Assembly: GCF_049366555.1 (NCBI RefSeq)
Contig: NZ_JBMMGT010000005.1
Coordinates: 1-64,000 of the forward strand
Direction: 5' to 3'
Length of the DNA: 64,000 nucleotides
From: Avibacterium volantium_A
GTDB lineage: Bacteria > Pseudomonadota > Gammaproteobacteria > Enterobacterales > Pasteurellaceae
Of this stretch, positions 54,131 through 62,242 are shown piece by piece (position 1 is the first letter of the stretch; each line of letters opens with the position of its first letter). Both the position numbers and the translations under genes were made by a program. The notes beneath the pieces are model-generated. The model saw nothing but the letters and a program-made list of their open reading frames with translations, did not search any database and was not told the origin of the DNA.

Positions 54131-55012
54131 ATGGCTTGGGTTCAAATCCGCATTAATAGTACTAATCAACAAGCGGAAACGATCAGTGATTATTTAGAAG
54201 AAATCGGCTCGGTTTCGGTAACCTTTATGGATAGCCAAGACACCCCGATTTTTGAACCGCTCCCTGGGGAAACTCGTCTGTGGGGCAATACCGATGTTAT
54301 CGCCTTATTTGATGCTGAAACAGATATGCAACAGATTGTCAGTTTGCTGAAAAATGCGGGGCATTTAAGCGAAGAAACCGCTTATAAAATTGAACAAATT
54401 GAAGATAAAGATTGGGAACGTGAATGGATGGATAATTTCCATCCAATGCAGTTTGGCAAACGCTTATGGATTTGCCCAAGCTGGCGTGAAGTGCCTGATG
54501 AAAATGCAGTGAACGTGATGCTCGATCCCGGTTTGGCTTTTGGAACTGGTACGCACCCTACCACCGCATTGTGTTTAGAATGGCTCGATAGCCTAGATTT
54601 GAATGGCAAAACGGTCATCGATTTTGGCTGTGGCTCAGGAATTTTAGCGATCGCTGCGTTGAAATTAGGGGCAAAAAGTGCCATCGGCATTGATATTGAT
54701 CCGCAAGCCATTTTAGCCAGCCGCAACAACGCAGAACAAAATGGCGTGAGCGACCGCCTACAACTCTTTTTAGCCAAAGATGCAGCGCAAGATCTGCAAG
54801 CCGATGTAGTGGTGGCCAATATCTTAGCAGGGCCATTAAAAGAACTCGCACCAACCATCAGCCAGCTCGTAAAAACGCAAGGTAAACTCGGGTTATCAGG
54901 CATTTTGGAAAGCCAAGCTCAATCTGTCTGCGAAGCCTATCAAGAGCAATTTTCCCTAGATCCTGTGGCAATCCGCGAAGAGTGGTGTCGTATTACAGGT
55001 GTGGCAAAATAA
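54131..55012 (+). CDS. prmA: ribosomal protein L11 methyltransferase
   Basis: PrmA trimethylates L11 residues. The 293-residue protein has an N-terminal substrate-binding domain, the SAM motif VIDFGCGSGILAIAA near 162-176, and VVVANILAGPL near 226, matching the PrmA NxxxxPL-type site. It starts 17 bases after panF. Confidence 0.96.
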   Translation: MAWVQIRINSTNQQAETISDYLEEIGSVSVTFMDSQDTPIFEPLPGETRLWGNTDVIALFDAETDMQQIVSLLKNAGHLSEETAYKIEQIEDKDWEREWMDNFHPMQFGKRLWICPSWREVPDENAVNVMLDPGLAFGTGTHPTTALCLEWLDSLDLNGKTVIDFGCGSGILAIAALKLGAKSAIGIDIDPQAILASRNNAEQNGVSDRLQLFLAKDAAQDLQADVVVANILAGPLKELAPTISQLVKTQGKLGLSGILESQAQSVCEAYQEQFSLDPVAIREEWCRITGVAK

Positions 55013-55022
55013 GCGAAAATTC

Positions 55023-55056
55023 CCCCGCACTTGTCAAGAGCGCGGGGCATTTTTTT
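55023..55056 (+). terminator. intrinsic terminator after prmA
   Basis: CCCCGC (55023-55028) pairs with GCGGGG (55042-55047), followed by a run of T residues. Confidence 0.7.
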
Positions 55057-55228
55057 ATGTGGAAAATGGATTATTTTGAATAAAAGTCAAAGAAAGCGAA
55101 AAAAATAGATTTTGTTCAAAAAATATGCTTTTCAAATGGGTGAAAAGTGCGTATTATAGCACGCCTTGCCCGTTGTGGCTGGCGATAGATTGTGTGTTAA
55201 AAGGTAGTAACTTGTTAGGGGTAGCGCA

Positions 55229-56227
55229 GTGCGAATTGGTGATTATCAATTAAAAAACCGTATTTTGCTCGCGCCAATGGCAGGGATTACCGACCAACCT
55301 TTTAGACGCCTTTGTGCGAACTATGGGGCAGGATTGACCTTTTCAGAAATGATGGCGAGCAATCCGCGCGTATGGCATACAGAAAAATCGAAACAACGTC
55401 TTGCTTATCATCAAGATGTAGGCATTAACGCTGTGCAAATTGCTGGATCTGATCCGCAGGAAATGGCACAAGCTGCGCAAGTAAATGTGGGCTATGGGGC
55501 AGAAATTATTGACATCAATATGGGCTGTCCTGCAAAGAAGGTAAATCGTAAATTGGCAGGTTCTGCCCTTTTGCAATATCCCGATTTAGTGCAACAAATT
55601 CTTGAAGCGGTGGTGCGTGCTGTGGATGTGCCTGTAACACTAAAAATTAGAACAGGCTGGGATCGACAAAATCGAAACTGCGTGGAAATCGCTAAAATTG
55701 CCGAACAAGCAGGTGTGCAAGCGCTCACCATTCACGGGCGAACTCGTGAATGTTTATTTGAGGGCGAAGCCGAGTACGACAACATTAAAGCGGTGAAACA
55801 ACAGGTTTCTATTCCAGTGATTGCCAATGGCGATATTACATCGGCACAAAAAGCCCAAGCGGTGCTTGATTACACTGGTGCTGATGCAATAATGATTGGG
55901 CGTGGTGCGCTAGGCCAGCCGTGGATTTTTCAATCTGTGGCAGGGCTAGTGGAAAACGGCTCAACAACTTTAACGCCAAGTTTAAAAGAAAAGTGCGGTG
56001 TTATTTTGCGACATATTCAAGAACTTCATCAATTTTATGGCGAAGAAAAAGGGTATCGCATTGCACGCAAGCACGTTGCTTGGTATTTACAGGGAATTCA
56101 ACCTAATTCCAGTTTTAGACAGACTTTTAATGCCATTACCAATGCAAAAGCGCAAATAACGGCATTGGAAGAATTTTTTAATTTGATTTTATTGGATAAA
56201 GACAACAATGTTAGAACAACAACGTAA
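55229..56227 (+). CDS. dusB: tRNA-dihydrouridine synthase B
   Basis: DusB reduces specific uridines in tRNA D-loops with FMN. The 332-residue TIM-barrel protein has APMAGITDQPFRRL near 16-29, the catalytic cysteine in INMGCPAKKVNRKLAG near 96-111, and IMIGRGALGQPWIF near 222. The start is GTG, chosen because it gives the family N-terminus MRIGDYQLKNRI. It overlaps fis by 20 bases; dusB-fis is a conserved operon in gammaproteobacteria. Confidence 0.96.
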   Translation: MRIGDYQLKNRILLAPMAGITDQPFRRLCANYGAGLTFSEMMASNPRVWHTEKSKQRLAYHQDVGINAVQIAGSDPQEMAQAAQVNVGYGAEIIDINMGCPAKKVNRKLAGSALLQYPDLVQQILEAVVRAVDVPVTLKIRTGWDRQNRNCVEIAKIAEQAGVQALTIHGRTRECLFEGEAEYDNIKAVKQQVSIPVIANGDITSAQKAQAVLDYTGADAIMIGRGALGQPWIFQSVAGLVENGSTTLTPSLKEKCGVILRHIQELHQFYGEEKGYRIARKHVAWYLQGIQPNSSFRQTFNAITNAKAQITALEEFFNLILLDKDNNVRTTT

Positions 56228-56507
56228 TCCAGCTGAAGCTCTGACTGTTTCAGTATTAAATTCACAATCTCAAGTAACAAACAAACCACTTCGTGATTCT
56301 GTGAAACAAGCAATTAGAAATTATTTAGCACAATTAGATGGTCAAGATGTTGACGATCTTTATGAATTAGTTTTATCGGAAGTTGAACACCCTATGCTTG
56401 ATATGATTATGCAATATACGCGTGGTAATCAAACTCGTGCAGCAACAATGCTTGGCATTAACCGTGGCACATTACGCAAAAAATTAAAAAAATACGGTAT
56501 GGGCTGA
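56208..56507 (+). CDS. fis: DNA-binding protein Fis
   Basis: Fis is a nucleoid protein that bends DNA and activates rRNA promoters and recombination. The 99-residue product ends in the helix-turn-helix NQTRAATMLGINRGTLRKKL. Length matches the 98-residue E. coli protein. Its start lies within the end of dusB, in the usual coupled arrangement. Confidence 0.97.
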   Translation: MLEQQRNPAEALTVSVLNSQSQVTNKPLRDSVKQAIRNYLAQLDGQDVDDLYELVLSEVEHPMLDMIMQYTRGNQTRAATMLGINRGTLRKKLKKYGMG

Positions 56508-56531
56508 TAATTTCAGATTCTGAATAAAATT

Positions 56532-56567
56532 ACACCGCACTTAATAAATAAAGTGCGGTGTTTTTTT
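56532..56567 (+). terminator. paired uptake sequences acting as terminator after fis
   Basis: ACACCGCACTT (56532-56542) pairs with AAGTGCGGTGT (56551-56561), followed by a T run. Confidence 0.8.
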
Positions 56568-56600
56568 GCGACATTTTTCTCTCTAGAAATAGCGAAGAAA

Positions 56601-56624
56601 AAGCCGATGATTGCTCATCGGCTT
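56601..56624. terminator. second hairpin between fis and the ABC operon
   Basis: AAGCCGATGA (56601-56610) pairs with TCATCGGCTT (56615-56624) over a four-base loop. It probably ends the leftward ABC transporter transcript. Confidence 0.65.
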
Positions 56625-56673
56625 TATTCGATAAAACTTTTCACCGCACCTTAGTTGTACAGTGACTCCCTCA

Positions 56674-57423
56674 TCATTCTGATTTCAAGCGATGTAAAAA
56701 GGCTTTGGTTCGTTCGTGTTTAGGGTGAGCGAACAATTCTTGCGGTGAGCCTTGTTCCACAATCACCCCACCGTCCATTACCACCACCATATCTGCCACA
56801 TCTAGCGCAAATTTGATTTCGTGAGTCACCACCACCATTGTCCAGCCTTCGTTGGCGAGTTCCTTCATGGTGTTTAATACATCTTGCACTAATTCAGGAT
56901 CAAGCGCGGAAGTGGGTTCATCAAATAGCATGAGTTCAGGCTGAATGGCAAGGGCGCGAGCAATGCCGACACGCTGTTGCTGGCCGCCTGAAAGTTGGTA
57001 AGAGTAAAGATCTTTCTTATCTAACAAGCCCACTTTCGCAAGCAATGCTTCCGCTTCTTGACGCACAATTTTCGCATCGCGCTTTTGCACTTGCACAGGG
57101 CCTTCCATAATATTTTCCAACGCAGTTTTGTGCGGAAATAGGTTGTATTGTTGGAACACCATTCCTGATTTACGGCGCAATGGCAGGATTTTTTTCTGAA
57201 TATCAGGGCTGGCAAAATCCACATACAGCGGATCTTTTTCAGCAAAATCAATCGTGCCTTTTTCGGGTAATTCTAAGGCGTTCAAACAGCGTAAAAACGT
57301 GGTTTTGCCCGAACCAGACGGGCCTAGAATCACCACCACTTCGCCTTTGTGAATATCCAGATCAATCCCTTTTAAAACTGGATTATCCCCAAAGGTTTTA
57401 TGAATATTGCGTACTTTGATCAT
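56674..57423 (-). CDS. polar amino-acid ABC transporter, ATP-binding subunit
   Basis: The 249-residue ATPase has Walker A GPSGSGKTT near 34-42, the Q-loop VFQQYNLFPHKT, the signature LSGGQQQRV near 144-152, Walker B LMLFDEPTSALDP and the H-loop THE. It resembles the GlnQ/TcyN group, so the substrate is a polar amino acid, perhaps cystine; this is family-level only. It is last of three genes (binding protein, permease, ATPase), ten bases after the permease. Confidence 0.88.
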   Translation of the reverse strand: MIKVRNIHKTFGDNPVLKGIDLDIHKGEVVVILGPSGSGKTTFLRCLNALELPEKGTIDFAEKDPLYVDFASPDIQKKILPLRRKSGMVFQQYNLFPHKTALENIMEGPVQVQKRDAKIVRQEAEALLAKVGLLDKKDLYSYQLSGGQQQRVGIARALAIQPELMLFDEPTSALDPELVQDVLNTMKELANEGWTMVVVTHEIKFALDVADMVVVMDGGVIVEQGSPQELFAHPKHERTKAFLHRLKSE

Positions 57424-57432
57424 TGCCTTCCC

Positions 57433-58149
57433 CTATCGTGCCACATAGCGATCTAAACGTTTTTCTACCCGCGCTTGAATGATAAACAGCACAAAGCAGA
57501 AACACCAATACACCAAACCTGCTTCAATATACACAGGCAAGAAATCGTAAGATGAATTGGCGATTTGTTGCGCCACGCGGAACATTTCAGTTACGGTTAC
57601 CACAGAAGCCAAAGAGGTATCTTTAAACAAGCCGATAAAGCTATTGCTCAGCGGCGGAACAGCAACACGGAAAGCTTGCGGAGCAATAATGCGGCGGAAG
57701 GTTTGCATATAGGTCATACCAATGGTGTAACCTGCTTCCCATTGTCCTTTCGGCACAGATTGAATGGCTGCACGCACGGTTTCTGAACCGTAAGCCCCCA
57801 CATTTAGGGAGAAGCCAATAATCGCCGCAGGAATGGGATCGATAAACACGCCCAGCGCTGGCAAGCCGTAAAATACCACAGAAATTTGCACCAACATTGG
57901 CGTACCGCGAATAATCGAAATATAGACTTTCGCAATCGCCAACAAAATACGGTGCAACCAGCCATTGACAGGGGTAACGCGTAATAACGCCACGCCCACC
58001 GCGATAATCATTCCAAAAAAGAAAGAAACAACAGCAAGCGGTATTGAAACCAATACCGCTGCTTTAACCATTGGGAGAAAACCATTTATCACCAGCTCAG
58101 CACGAGCATCGGTCATAAAGGGTAAGGAAGCTAAGAAATTATTTAACAC
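57433..58149 (-). CDS. polar amino-acid ABC transporter, permease subunit
   Basis: The HisM/GlnP-type permease has about five membrane helices and the EAA-loop region (GYTIGMTYMQTFRRIIAPQAFRVAVPP), which contacts the ATPase. The start is uncertain: an ATG at 58179 overlaps the binding-protein gene by 41 bases, GTG at 58149 overlaps by 11, and ATG at 58116 avoids it but lacks a ribosome site. I chose GTG because the LNNFLASLPFMT segment looks conserved. Confidence 0.85.
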   Translation of the reverse strand: MLNNFLASLPFMTDARAELVINGFLPMVKAAVLVSIPLAVVSFFFGMIIAVGVALLRVTPVNGWLHRILLAIAKVYISIIRGTPMLVQISVVFYGLPALGVFIDPIPAAIIGFSLNVGAYGSETVRAAIQSVPKGQWEAGYTIGMTYMQTFRRIIAPQAFRVAVPPLSNSFIGLFKDTSLASVVTVTEMFRVAQQIANSSYDFLPVYIEAGLVYWCFCFVLFIIQARVEKRLDRYVAR

Positions 58150-58921
58150 TGATATCTTTACCGAAGAATTGTTCACCAAGTTTTTTCAATGTGCCGTCAT
58201 TACGAAGTTCTTCAATGGCTGCACTAATTTTCGCCAGTGCTTCCTCGTTGCCTTTATTTACAACGAAGCCCGCCCCCACTTTGTCTGCGGATTCCCAAAA
58301 TGGTTTTAAGCCTGAATTTGGGTTTTTCTTCAAATAATCCAATAAGGCTAAAGAATCATTAAAGGTTACATCAGCACGTTTTTGTTGAATTAGCAATAAG
58401 CCTTGTGCCATTCCATCAATCGGCACAATTTCTGCACCGTATTTCACTGCAAGCTCACCATAGTTTGAGCTGAGGGTTTGTGCTGCTTTTAAGCCTTTCA
58501 CATCTTCTACTTTGTGAAGACGATCTTCATCTTGGCGAGCAAGCAACATTGCGCCCGACCAGCTATAAGGCTCAGATTTATCAAAAGTGGCTTGGCGTTC
58601 AGGGGTGGTCAATGCCACTTGGTTTACTACTAAATCGAAACGACCGCCTTTTAAGCCAGCGAGCATTGCGTCCCATTGGGTTTCTTTAAATTCTACGGTT
58701 ACGCCCAATTTTTCTGCCACAGCGCGGGTAACTTCCACATCATAGCCAGTTAATTTTCCGCTTGCATCGTGGTAAGTGAACGGCGCATAAGTGCCTTCTG
58801 TCCCTACCGTGATCGTCCCTTTATTGTTAATACGTTCAATCAAACTTTCCGCTGCAACGGCTTGGCTTGCAGTAGTGATAGCGAAAAGTGCGGTGGAAAA
58901 AAATGCTAATTTTTTCAACAT
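58139..58921 (-). CDS. polar amino-acid ABC transporter, substrate-binding protein
   Basis: The 260-residue periplasmic protein has a signal peptide (cleavage likely after ...QAVAA, about residue 22) and the class-3 solute-binding fold: GTITVGTEGTYAPFTYHD, GYDVEVTRAVAEKLG and WDAMLAGLKGGRFDLVVN are typical of FliY/TcyJ-type amino-acid binders. The ATG with GGAGAATATT in front is preferred over one 18 codons upstream. An uptake core lies inside the signal-peptide region. It heads the three-gene import operon. Confidence 0.9.
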   Translation of the reverse strand: MLKKLAFFSTALFAITTASQAVAAESLIERINNKGTITVGTEGTYAPFTYHDASGKLTGYDVEVTRAVAEKLGVTVEFKETQWDAMLAGLKGGRFDLVVNQVALTTPERQATFDKSEPYSWSGAMLLARQDEDRLHKVEDVKGLKAAQTLSSNYGELAVKYGAEIVPIDGMAQGLLLIQQKRADVTFNDSLALLDYLKKNPNSGLKPFWESADKVGAGFVVNKGNEEALAKISAAIEELRNDGTLKKLGEQFFGKDISVK

Positions 58922-59106
58922 AATATTCTCCTTTGAATAGATTTCATTAAGTGCTAGGCATTGTAAAAGAAACAAAAGGATTTACAAATAACTTAAAGGA
59001 ATATGTTATAAAAAAGTTAAATATGCAGAATTTCTTTGACTAGCACGATACTTTCAAGCCCACCCTTGATCCGCCCAAAACAATCTTTTGAGCGGATTAT
59101 TTGAGA

Positions 59107-60474
59107 TTAAATAATTCTCGAGAACTGTTGGCGTCTGGCTTGTTGTCTTGAGTAGGTGTCAAAACATAAGCAAATATTGCGAATCAGCAAATGCCCAACA
59201 GGGGAAACCTGTAATCCTTTTTCGCCGATTTCAATTAAGCCATCTGCGGCAAGGGGCGCGAGCAATTCTAAATCTTCCGCAAAATGGTTTTTGAAATCAA
59301 TGCCATATTGCTGTTCAAATGGGGCGTAATCCAGTTTGAAGTTGCAAATTAGCTGTTTGATAACATCACGGCGCAAGCAATCTTCTTGGCTCATTACAAA
59401 GCCTTTATGAAGTGCGGTGCCTTTTTGCTCAATATCTGCGTAATAATGTTTTAGCTCTTTTTGATTTTGTGCGTAAGTATCCCCTAACAGGCTAATGGCA
59501 GACACGCCAAGACCAAGCAAATCGCATTCTTCTTGGGTGGTGTAGCCTTGGAAATTGCGGTGTAGCACGCCATTTTGTTGTGCTATCGCAAGTTCATCAT
59601 CAGGTTTCGCAAAGTGATCCATTCCAATAAAGCGGTAGCCTGCCCCCTCTAAGGTTTCAATGGTTTTTTGCAAAATGGTGAGCTTGGTTTCAGGTGCAGG
59701 CAGCTGATCCTCTTTAATCTTAGCTTGCCCCGCAAAACGGCTTGGCAAATGGGCATAGTTAAACACGCTCAAACGATCAGGGTTTAATTCAATCACTTTT
59801 TGCAGGGTGAACATAAAGCTTTCCACATTCTGCAATGGCAACCCATAAATCAAATCCAAATTGGTGGATTGAAACCCTAAAGCGCGTGCGCGTTCTAGCA
59901 AGGCTTGAATGAAGTCTTCATCTTGCTCACGGTTTACCGCTTTTTGCACCGCTTTATTGAAATCCTGCACGCCCATACTAATACGGTTAAAGCCGATTTT
60001 CCGCAGATGATCAAGGGTTTCCAGCTCAATTTTACGCGGATCCATTTCGATACTAATTTCGGCGTTATCGGCAAAATGAAAATGCTCACGCAACATTGCC
60101 ATTAAACGGCTGGATTGTTGCTCGGTGAGATAGGTCGGTGTGCCGCCGCCCCAATGCACTTGGGTTACCTTGCGATTGCGGAAAAGTGCGGCGCGATTTT
60201 TGATTTCTTTTTCCAAATAATCAAGATAAATATCTGCTTTGTGCTGATGACGCGTAATAATTTTGTTACAGGCGCAGAAATAGCACAATTTATGGCAAAA
60301 CGGGATATGCACATAAAGAGAAAGCGGACGGTCCGGGTAACGCGCTGCCGCCGCTTGGAAATCTTGTTCAGTATAATTTTCGTTAAATTCTAACGCCGTT
60401 GGGTAAGAGGTGTAACGCGGCCCAGAATAGTTATATTTTTGAATTAACGCGGAATCCCACATAGTTCCAGACAT
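59107..60474 (-). CDS. hemN: oxygen-independent coproporphyrinogen III oxidase
   Basis: HemN is the radical-SAM enzyme that makes protoporphyrinogen IX without oxygen. The 455-residue protein has the [4Fe-4S] motif HIPFCHKLCYFCAC near 60-73 and the HemN C-terminal domain, with the family N-terminus WDSALIQKYNYSGPRYTSYP. The ATG of MSGTMWDSAL has a strong AGGGGG site and lies ten bases after the DUF2489 gene, so I use it rather than one eight codons upstream. Confidence 0.94.
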   Translation of the reverse strand: MSGTMWDSALIQKYNYSGPRYTSYPTALEFNENYTEQDFQAAAARYPDRPLSLYVHIPFCHKLCYFCACNKIITRHQHKADIYLDYLEKEIKNRAALFRNRKVTQVHWGGGTPTYLTEQQSSRLMAMLREHFHFADNAEISIEMDPRKIELETLDHLRKIGFNRISMGVQDFNKAVQKAVNREQDEDFIQALLERARALGFQSTNLDLIYGLPLQNVESFMFTLQKVIELNPDRLSVFNYAHLPSRFAGQAKIKEDQLPAPETKLTILQKTIETLEGAGYRFIGMDHFAKPDDELAIAQQNGVLHRNFQGYTTQEECDLLGLGVSAISLLGDTYAQNQKELKHYYADIEQKGTALHKGFVMSQEDCLRRDVIKQLICNFKLDYAPFEQQYGIDFKNHFAEDLELLAPLAADGLIEIGEKGLQVSPVGHLLIRNICLCFDTYSRQQARRQQFSRII

Positions 60475-60484
60475 TAATTTCCCC

Positions 60485-60919
60485 CTAAAAATTTTCAATA
60501 TCCAACAATAATTGATTTAATTCCAACAAAATTTTGCTTTCAAGATCGGCTTCGGCGCTTTCACGAGTGAGATCTAAACGCATACGCTCGTTCTTTTTTA
60601 ATTCCTTGCGCGCTTGATGCGTTGGCATTTCTTTCACCACATCATAAAGCTCAGCCAGCGCAGGATAAGTGGTGATTTTTAAGCCTAAGGGATCGAGCAA
60701 CATTTTTAATCGAATAGCCCCTTCAGACAAATTGCAATCGCCATTTTGCATTGCCCGCGCGATAATCTCAATACTCTCTTTTAGGCGTTTTACACGCGCC
60801 AAGCGTGCATTTTCTAACGCTTGCTTTTGGCTTTTCAACGCACGCAATAATTTCACCGCATAAGCGGCCATTCCCACAATAATCAAAAGCCCGAGGGCAA
60901 GTAAAAGATAAATCCACAT
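60485..60919 (-). CDS. DUF2489 protein with N-terminal membrane anchor
   Basis: The 144-residue product has a single N-terminal helix (2-24) and then a charged, helical cytoplasmic part. It matches my recollection of the DUF2489 family, found beside yihI and hemN in Pasteurellaceae and relatives; no function is established. Three bases separate it from yihI and ten from hemN, so it sits in a yihI-DUF2489-hemN operon. Confidence 0.8.
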   Translation of the reverse strand: MWIYLLLALGLLIIVGMAAYAVKLLRALKSQKQALENARLARVKRLKESIEIIARAMQNGDCNLSEGAIRLKMLLDPLGLKITTYPALAELYDVVKEMPTHQARKELKKNERMRLDLTRESAEADLESKILLELNQLLLDIENF

Positions 60920-60922
60920 AAA

Positions 60923-61489
60923 TTATTTAAACTGATTAATATCAATGGCTTCAAAAGTGCGGTATAAATCTTCCGCGTTTTCTTCTTCATCTTTAATACC
61001 AAGCTCGTCCATTAATTGAGCGATGCGATCAAGGCATTCGTCCACAAAGGCTTGATCTTTGGCATTTAAGGTTTTGCCTGCTTCAAGCTGATCCAACAAA
61101 TCATTTAAACATTCGTTGTTTTCAAGCTGTTCAAGTTCCACCATAGGATCAAGGGCTTTCGGTTTTGTAACTTCCACGGGCGGAATGGTCATTCCTTTTT
61201 CAGGCTTATTGACAAACTCCACCACTAATGGAATTTTTTTGCGACTGCCTACGCGGGGATCTAACTTGGCATCTTGCTCAAGAGCTTTATTTTCTTCTTG
61301 GCGACTATGGCGAGAGCCAGCCACGAGACCTTTGTGTTTTTTCTTTCTTTTTTCTTCACGCGCTTTGGCATCTAATTCATAACGTGTCAATTTACGCCCA
61401 CGCCCAGTTGGGGCGCTTTGCGCGGGTTTATCCGCCTTGCGTGTTGGCATAATATCCGTAATACGGCGTGTTTTCTTTTGACGGGACAT
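60923..61489 (-). CDS. yihI: Der GTPase-activating protein YihI
   Basis: YihI stimulates the ribosome-assembly GTPase Der. The 188-residue protein begins with a very basic, disordered region (MSRQKKTRRI...GRGRKLTRYELDAKAREEKRKKKHKGL) and ends in an acidic helical part (about 120-188), the same split charge pattern as E. coli YihI. Confidence 0.9.
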   Translation of the reverse strand: MSRQKKTRRITDIMPTRKADKPAQSAPTGRGRKLTRYELDAKAREEKRKKKHKGLVAGSRHSRQEENKALEQDAKLDPRVGSRKKIPLVVEFVNKPEKGMTIPPVEVTKPKALDPMVELEQLENNECLNDLLDQLEAGKTLNAKDQAFVDECLDRIAQLMDELGIKDEEENAEDLYRTFEAIDINQFK

Positions 61490-61582
61490 AATTTCTCTAC
61501 TATTTGGTAAAAATGAATCGGGGAGAATTGTAGCATTAAATCACCAATTCTCCGCATTATTTCTGTGATTGGTTAGAACGAA

Positions 61583-62242
61583 TTAAAACGGCACATCTGC
61601 CGTGAAATTCATTATTTCCCCCGTTAAAGGGTGGCGAATTTGTAAGGATTGTGCGTGCAAACACAAACGTGGCGACATCGCTTTCGCTTGTGGGTGAGCA
61701 TAAAACTTATCGCCTAAAATAGGGTGGCCAAGGGCAAGCATATGTAGCCTTAATTGGTGCGAACGCCCTGTAATTGGGGTGAGCTTTACCCTTGTGCTGT
61801 TATTCGGTAGGCGTTCTAAAATTTCAAAATTTGTTACCGCACTTTTGCCCAGTTCAAAACAAATTTTCTGTCTAGGACGATTTTCCCAATCGCAAATTAG
61901 TGGCAAATTCACCGTGCCGCTATCTTGCGCTAAATGCCCCCAAACGAGCGCTTGATAAGATTTCTTCGGCTCACGCTCGCGAAACTGGCGTTTGAGTTCT
62001 TTATCCGCCAGCTTGCTCATTGCAAACAGCAAAATCCCACTGGTTGCCATATCAAGACGGTGCGCCGGCTCGCAAAAGCCATATCTTTCTTTTACGCGCG
62101 ACATTGCGCTGTCGTAATATTGCGGTTGGTTACCCGGCACGGAAAGCAAACCGCTCGGCTTATTTACCAATAAAATATGGTTGTCGTGATAAATCACATC
62201 TAACCAAGGCTCGCGTGGGGGATTGTAGTCAATTAATGCCAT
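61583..62242 (-). CDS. rluA: dual-specificity pseudouridine synthase RluA
   Basis: RluA makes pseudouridine at 23S rRNA 746 and tRNA 32. The 219-residue enzyme has the catalytic aspartate D64 in HRLDMATSGILLF, the same position as in E. coli, and GRSHQLRLHMLALGHPILGD near 158-177. Its start overlaps the rapA stop by one base, as in E. coli where rluA follows rapA. Confidence 0.94.
   Translation of the reverse strand: MALIDYNPPREPWLDVIYHDNHILLVNKPSGLLSVPGNQPQYYDSAMSRVKERYGFCEPAHRLDMATSGILLFAMSKLADKELKRQFREREPKKSYQALVWGHLAQDSGTVNLPLICDWENRPRQKICFELGKSAVTNFEILERLPNNSTRVKLTPITGRSHQLRLHMLALGHPILGDKFYAHPQAKAMSPRLCLHAQSLQIRHPLTGEIMNFTADVPF

Noticed and set aside
59069..59097. Inverted repeat after hemN as a terminator
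   Set aside because: The arms pair well (ATCCGCCCAAAA with TTTTGAGCGGAT) but no T run follows on the hemN strand, so I did not call it a terminator.
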